A program made the translations under genes and the position numbers. Below the pieces are notes generated by a model, which saw only the letters and a list, made by a program, of their open reading frames with translations, was not told the origin of the DNA and made no database searches. 5,972 nt of DNA, from contig CAMPIK010000166.1 of NCBI GenBank assembly GCA_946886325.1, forward strand, positions 1 through 5,972. Direction: 5' to 3'. Of this stretch, positions 4,820 through 5,972 are shown piece by piece (within the stretch, counting starts at the first letter, position 1; every line of letters starts with the position of its first letter). Source of the stretch: an uncultured Shinella sp. Its GTDB lineage: Bacteria > Pseudomonadota > Alphaproteobacteria > Rhizobiales > Rhizobiaceae.

Positions 4820-4840
4820 GTCAAGATTTGACTGTTGTCA
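4820..4840. promoter_or_regulatory. Nested TGAC/GTCA inverted repeats upstream of the secreted protein gene
   Basis: GTCAA-GAT-TTGAC (4820-4832) is a perfect inverted repeat, and its right arm forms a second one, TGAC-TGTT-GTCA (4829-4840). The block ends 19 bases before the ATG at 4860, so it would lie near the transcription or translation start. It could be an operator; no matching regulator is identified and it may be chance. Confidence 0.3.
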
Positions 4841-4859
4841 GTTCACGAAGGGAAGGACG

Positions 4860-5243
4860 ATGCGCACCGTTCCACTGCTCTGTGCCACCATGCTGCTTGC
4901 CGGCGCGTCCAGCGCGATCGCCGAGGAACTGTCGGACTCCGCCATCCGCCGCGAGATCATCGGCAAGACCGTCTATCTCGCAGCACCCCTCGGCGGTGAG
5001 TTTCCGCTGAACTATCGACCGTCCGGCGTTGTCGATGGCAATGGGACTGCCCTTGGGCTCGGGAAATATATCAAGCCGGAAGATCGCGGCCGCTGGTGGA
5101 TACAATCAAACCGGCTCTGCCAGCAGTTCACGGTCTGGTACAACGGCAACAAGATGTGCTTCGAACTGACGAAAGTCGGTGCCGACAAGGTCAAGTGGGT
5201 GCGCGACGACGGCGAGAGCGGCGTCGCCCGCATCGGCCAGTAA
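4860..5243 (+). CDS. Secreted (periplasmic) protein of unknown function
   Basis: A 127-residue protein with a clear Sec signal peptide: MRTVPLLCATMLLAGASSAIA, cleavage expected after Ala21 before EELSD. The mature part has a helix (SDSAIRREIIGKTVYLAAP) and then a beta-rich domain with NYRPSGVVDGNGTAL, GRWWIQSNRLCQQF and WYNGNKMCFELTKV; Cys87 and Cys100 may form a disulfide. The order of an 'I.GKTV' helix, a glycine turn, 'WW...LC' and 'CFEL' resembles small rhizobial secreted domains such as DUF995, but I cannot assign it firmly. GGAAGG lies just before the ATG. It appears to be a single gene; unlike its left neighbours, no GGAAC box faces it, so it is probably outside the stress regulon. Confidence 0.85.
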   Translation: MRTVPLLCATMLLAGASSAIAEELSDSAIRREIIGKTVYLAAPLGGEFPLNYRPSGVVDGNGTALGLGKYIKPEDRGRWWIQSNRLCQQFTVWYNGNKMCFELTKVGADKVKWVRDDGESGVARIGQ

Positions 5244-5274
5244 AATCATTCGCACGCCGGTGGGCATGTGATGC

Positions 5275-5299
5275 AGCGGGCCGGTCGGACCGGCCCGCT
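5275..5299. terminator. Strong GC-rich hairpin between convergent genes
   Basis: AGCGGGCCGGT pairs with ACCGGCCCGCT in a perfect 11-base-pair stem with loop CGG, 31 bases after the secreted-protein stop and 8 bases after the ridA stop on the other strand. Neither side has a T run (AAAGTCC on the right, GCATCAC read on the minus strand), so it may be a Rho-assisted terminator or an RNA 3'-end stabiliser. Confidence 0.6.
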
Positions 5300-5307
5300 A
5301 AAGTCCG

Positions 5308-5655
5308 TCAGGCCTGGACAGCGACGACGATGACCTCGACGAGATATTCCGGAGCGGCAAGCTTCGATTCGCCCGTGGCGCGGGCCGGCGCGTTGCCCGG
5401 AGCGACCCAGGCGTCCCAGACGGCGTTCATCTTGGCGAAGTCGGCCATGTCGGCAAGCCAGATCTGGGCAGACAGGATGCGGGTCTTGTCGGAGCCCGCG
5501 AGCGCCAGCAAACGGTCGACCTCGGCGAGTGCCTGGCGCGTCTGTTCGGCGACGTCATGGCCCGGTTCACCGACCTGCCCGGCAAGATAGACGATGCCGT
5601 TATGCGTGACGGCCTGGCTCATGCGGGGGCCGGTTTCGAAGCGTTTGATATCCAT
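5308..5655 (-). CDS. ridA: RidA family reactive-intermediate (enamine/imine) deaminase
   Basis: A 115-residue cytoplasmic trimer-forming protein of the YjgF/YER057c/UK114 family. It begins MDIKRFETGPRMSQAVTHNG, followed by IVYLAGQVGE, where the substrate pocket starts, and QTRQALAEVDRLLALAGSD. The catalytic arginine is Arg92 in NAPARATGES, matching the Arg105 that binds the substrate carboxylate in E. coli RidA, and Glu107 in LVEVIVVA matches Glu120. The key residues are thus present and activity on 2-aminoacrylate-type imines is plausible, though many subfamilies have other substrates. The ATG at 5655 has AGGA seven bases upstream. It lies 119 bases after dhaK on the same strand, with a small hairpin between, so cotranscription is possible but not certain. 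Confidence 0.93.
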   Translation of the reverse strand: MDIKRFETGPRMSQAVTHNGIVYLAGQVGEPGHDVAEQTRQALAEVDRLLALAGSDKTRILSAQIWLADMADFAKMNAVWDAWVAPGNAPARATGESKLAAPEYLVEVIVVAVQA

Positions 5656-5693
5656 GATTGATTCCTGTGAGATCTGACCGGTTTCGAGGCGTT

Positions 5694-5714
5694 GCCCGGC
5701 TGTCCTTGCCGGGC
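5694..5714. other. Hairpin in the dhaK-ridA gap
   Basis: GCCCGGC and GCCGGGC form a perfect seven-base-pair stem with a seven-base loop. No T run follows on the minus strand (AACGCC), so it is more likely an RNA processing or attenuating hairpin in the ridA leader than a classical terminator. A GGAGG sits upstream on the minus strand but has no start codon near it. Confidence 0.4.
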
Positions 5715-5774
5715 GTGCGCCTCCTATACGACCGGCGTCGCGCTCTGGCCAGCCGGAATCGAAATGTAGCGCCG

Positions 5775-5972
5775 CTACAAGCCCCATCGCAGGGCAGCCG
5801 TCGCGACCGGCGCGTCCCACAACGCAAGACGCTCCGCATCCAGAAAAGCGACGGTTGCCGACATGCCCGCCATGTCGAGCGATGTGACATAGGTGCCGAC
5901 AAGCGAACGGGCGACCTCGATCCCGCGCAGGGCGAGGCAGGAGCGCACGGCATTGTAGACGAGGTAGAGTTC
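5775..5972 (-). CDS. dhaK: DhaK, dihydroxyacetone kinase substrate-binding subunit (partial, C-terminal end)
   Basis: The last 65 residues are present, starting at ELYLVYNAVRSCLALRGIEV, followed by ARSLVGTYVTSLDMAGMSAT and the end LALWDAPVATAALRWGL before TAG. This is the conserved C-terminus of DhaK: the RSLVGTYxTSLDMAG segment and the LWDAPV...TxALRWG end are diagnostic. DhaK binds dihydroxyacetone, or a related triose or tetrulose, through a histidine that lies upstream of the window. The protein ends where DhaK normally ends, so it is not the fused DhaK-DhaL form. No dhaL follows; ridA comes next. A DhaL partner, if any, must be upstream or elsewhere. Which ketose it phosphorylates cannot be told from this fragment. 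Confidence 0.9.
   Translation of the reverse strand, partial: ELYLVYNAVRSCLALRGIEVARSLVGTYVTSLDMAGMSATVAFLDAERLALWDAPVATAALRWGL

Noticed and set aside
5656..5820. An N-terminal extension of RidA to 5820.
   Set aside because: The extension has no RidA homology, crosses the dhaK stop region, and the ATG at 5655 has a good ribosome site and the normal RidA length.

Overview
The window reads as chromosomal or megaplasmid DNA of an alphaproteobacterium of the order Hyphomicrobiales, most likely the Rhizobiaceae (Rhizobium, Agrobacterium, Sinorhizobium or a relative). The reasons are high GC with short AT-rich gaps, a NepR/PhyR general-stress pair (found only in Alphaproteobacteria), promoters of the EcfG type, and small rhizobial proteins of the DUF3309, DUF1328 and CsbD kinds. 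No tRNA, rRNA, CRISPR or insertion sequence was seen.

Left (1-1670): the start of a carbon-phosphorus lyase operon on the minus strand, phnG then phnH, running off the left edge. It is divergent from phnF, a GntR/UTRA repressor on the plus strand. The 81-base gap plus the first phnF codons carry a Pho-box-like pair of CTGTCA repeats, a GTCTAT/ATAGAC inverted repeat that fits a PhnF operator, and a sigma70-like promoter for phnF. The picture is phosphonate use switched on by phosphate starvation (PhoB) and tuned by PhnF.

Middle (1680-4780): a compact general-stress-response island. The regulators are nepR (anti-sigma factor, minus) and phyR (anti-anti-sigma response regulator, plus), divergently arranged. 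Around them lie small genes: a DUF1328 membrane peptide, a CsbD-family protein, an unnamed Cys-rich exported protein, a DUF3309 membrane peptide followed by a glycine-zipper lipoprotein, and an unnamed 56-residue two-helix membrane protein. Three of these promoters carry an exact GGAAC-N16/17-CGTT EcfG box (2704-2729, 2765-2789, 4757-4781). A fourth has one mismatch (1896-1920), and two are weaker (2307-2331, 3554-3579). Neither the EcfG sigma factor nor a sensor kinase is in the window, so the regulator pair is separated from its sigma gene on the sides visible here, resembling the second (RsiA2/RsiB2-type) pair of Sinorhizobium.

Right (4820-5972): a secreted two-cysteine protein of unknown function on the plus strand, converging on a RidA-family enamine/imine deaminase gene (minus). 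Upstream of ridA is the 3' end of dhaK (dihydroxyacetone kinase, substrate-binding subunit), entering from the right edge. Good intrinsic hairpins separate most convergent gene pairs.
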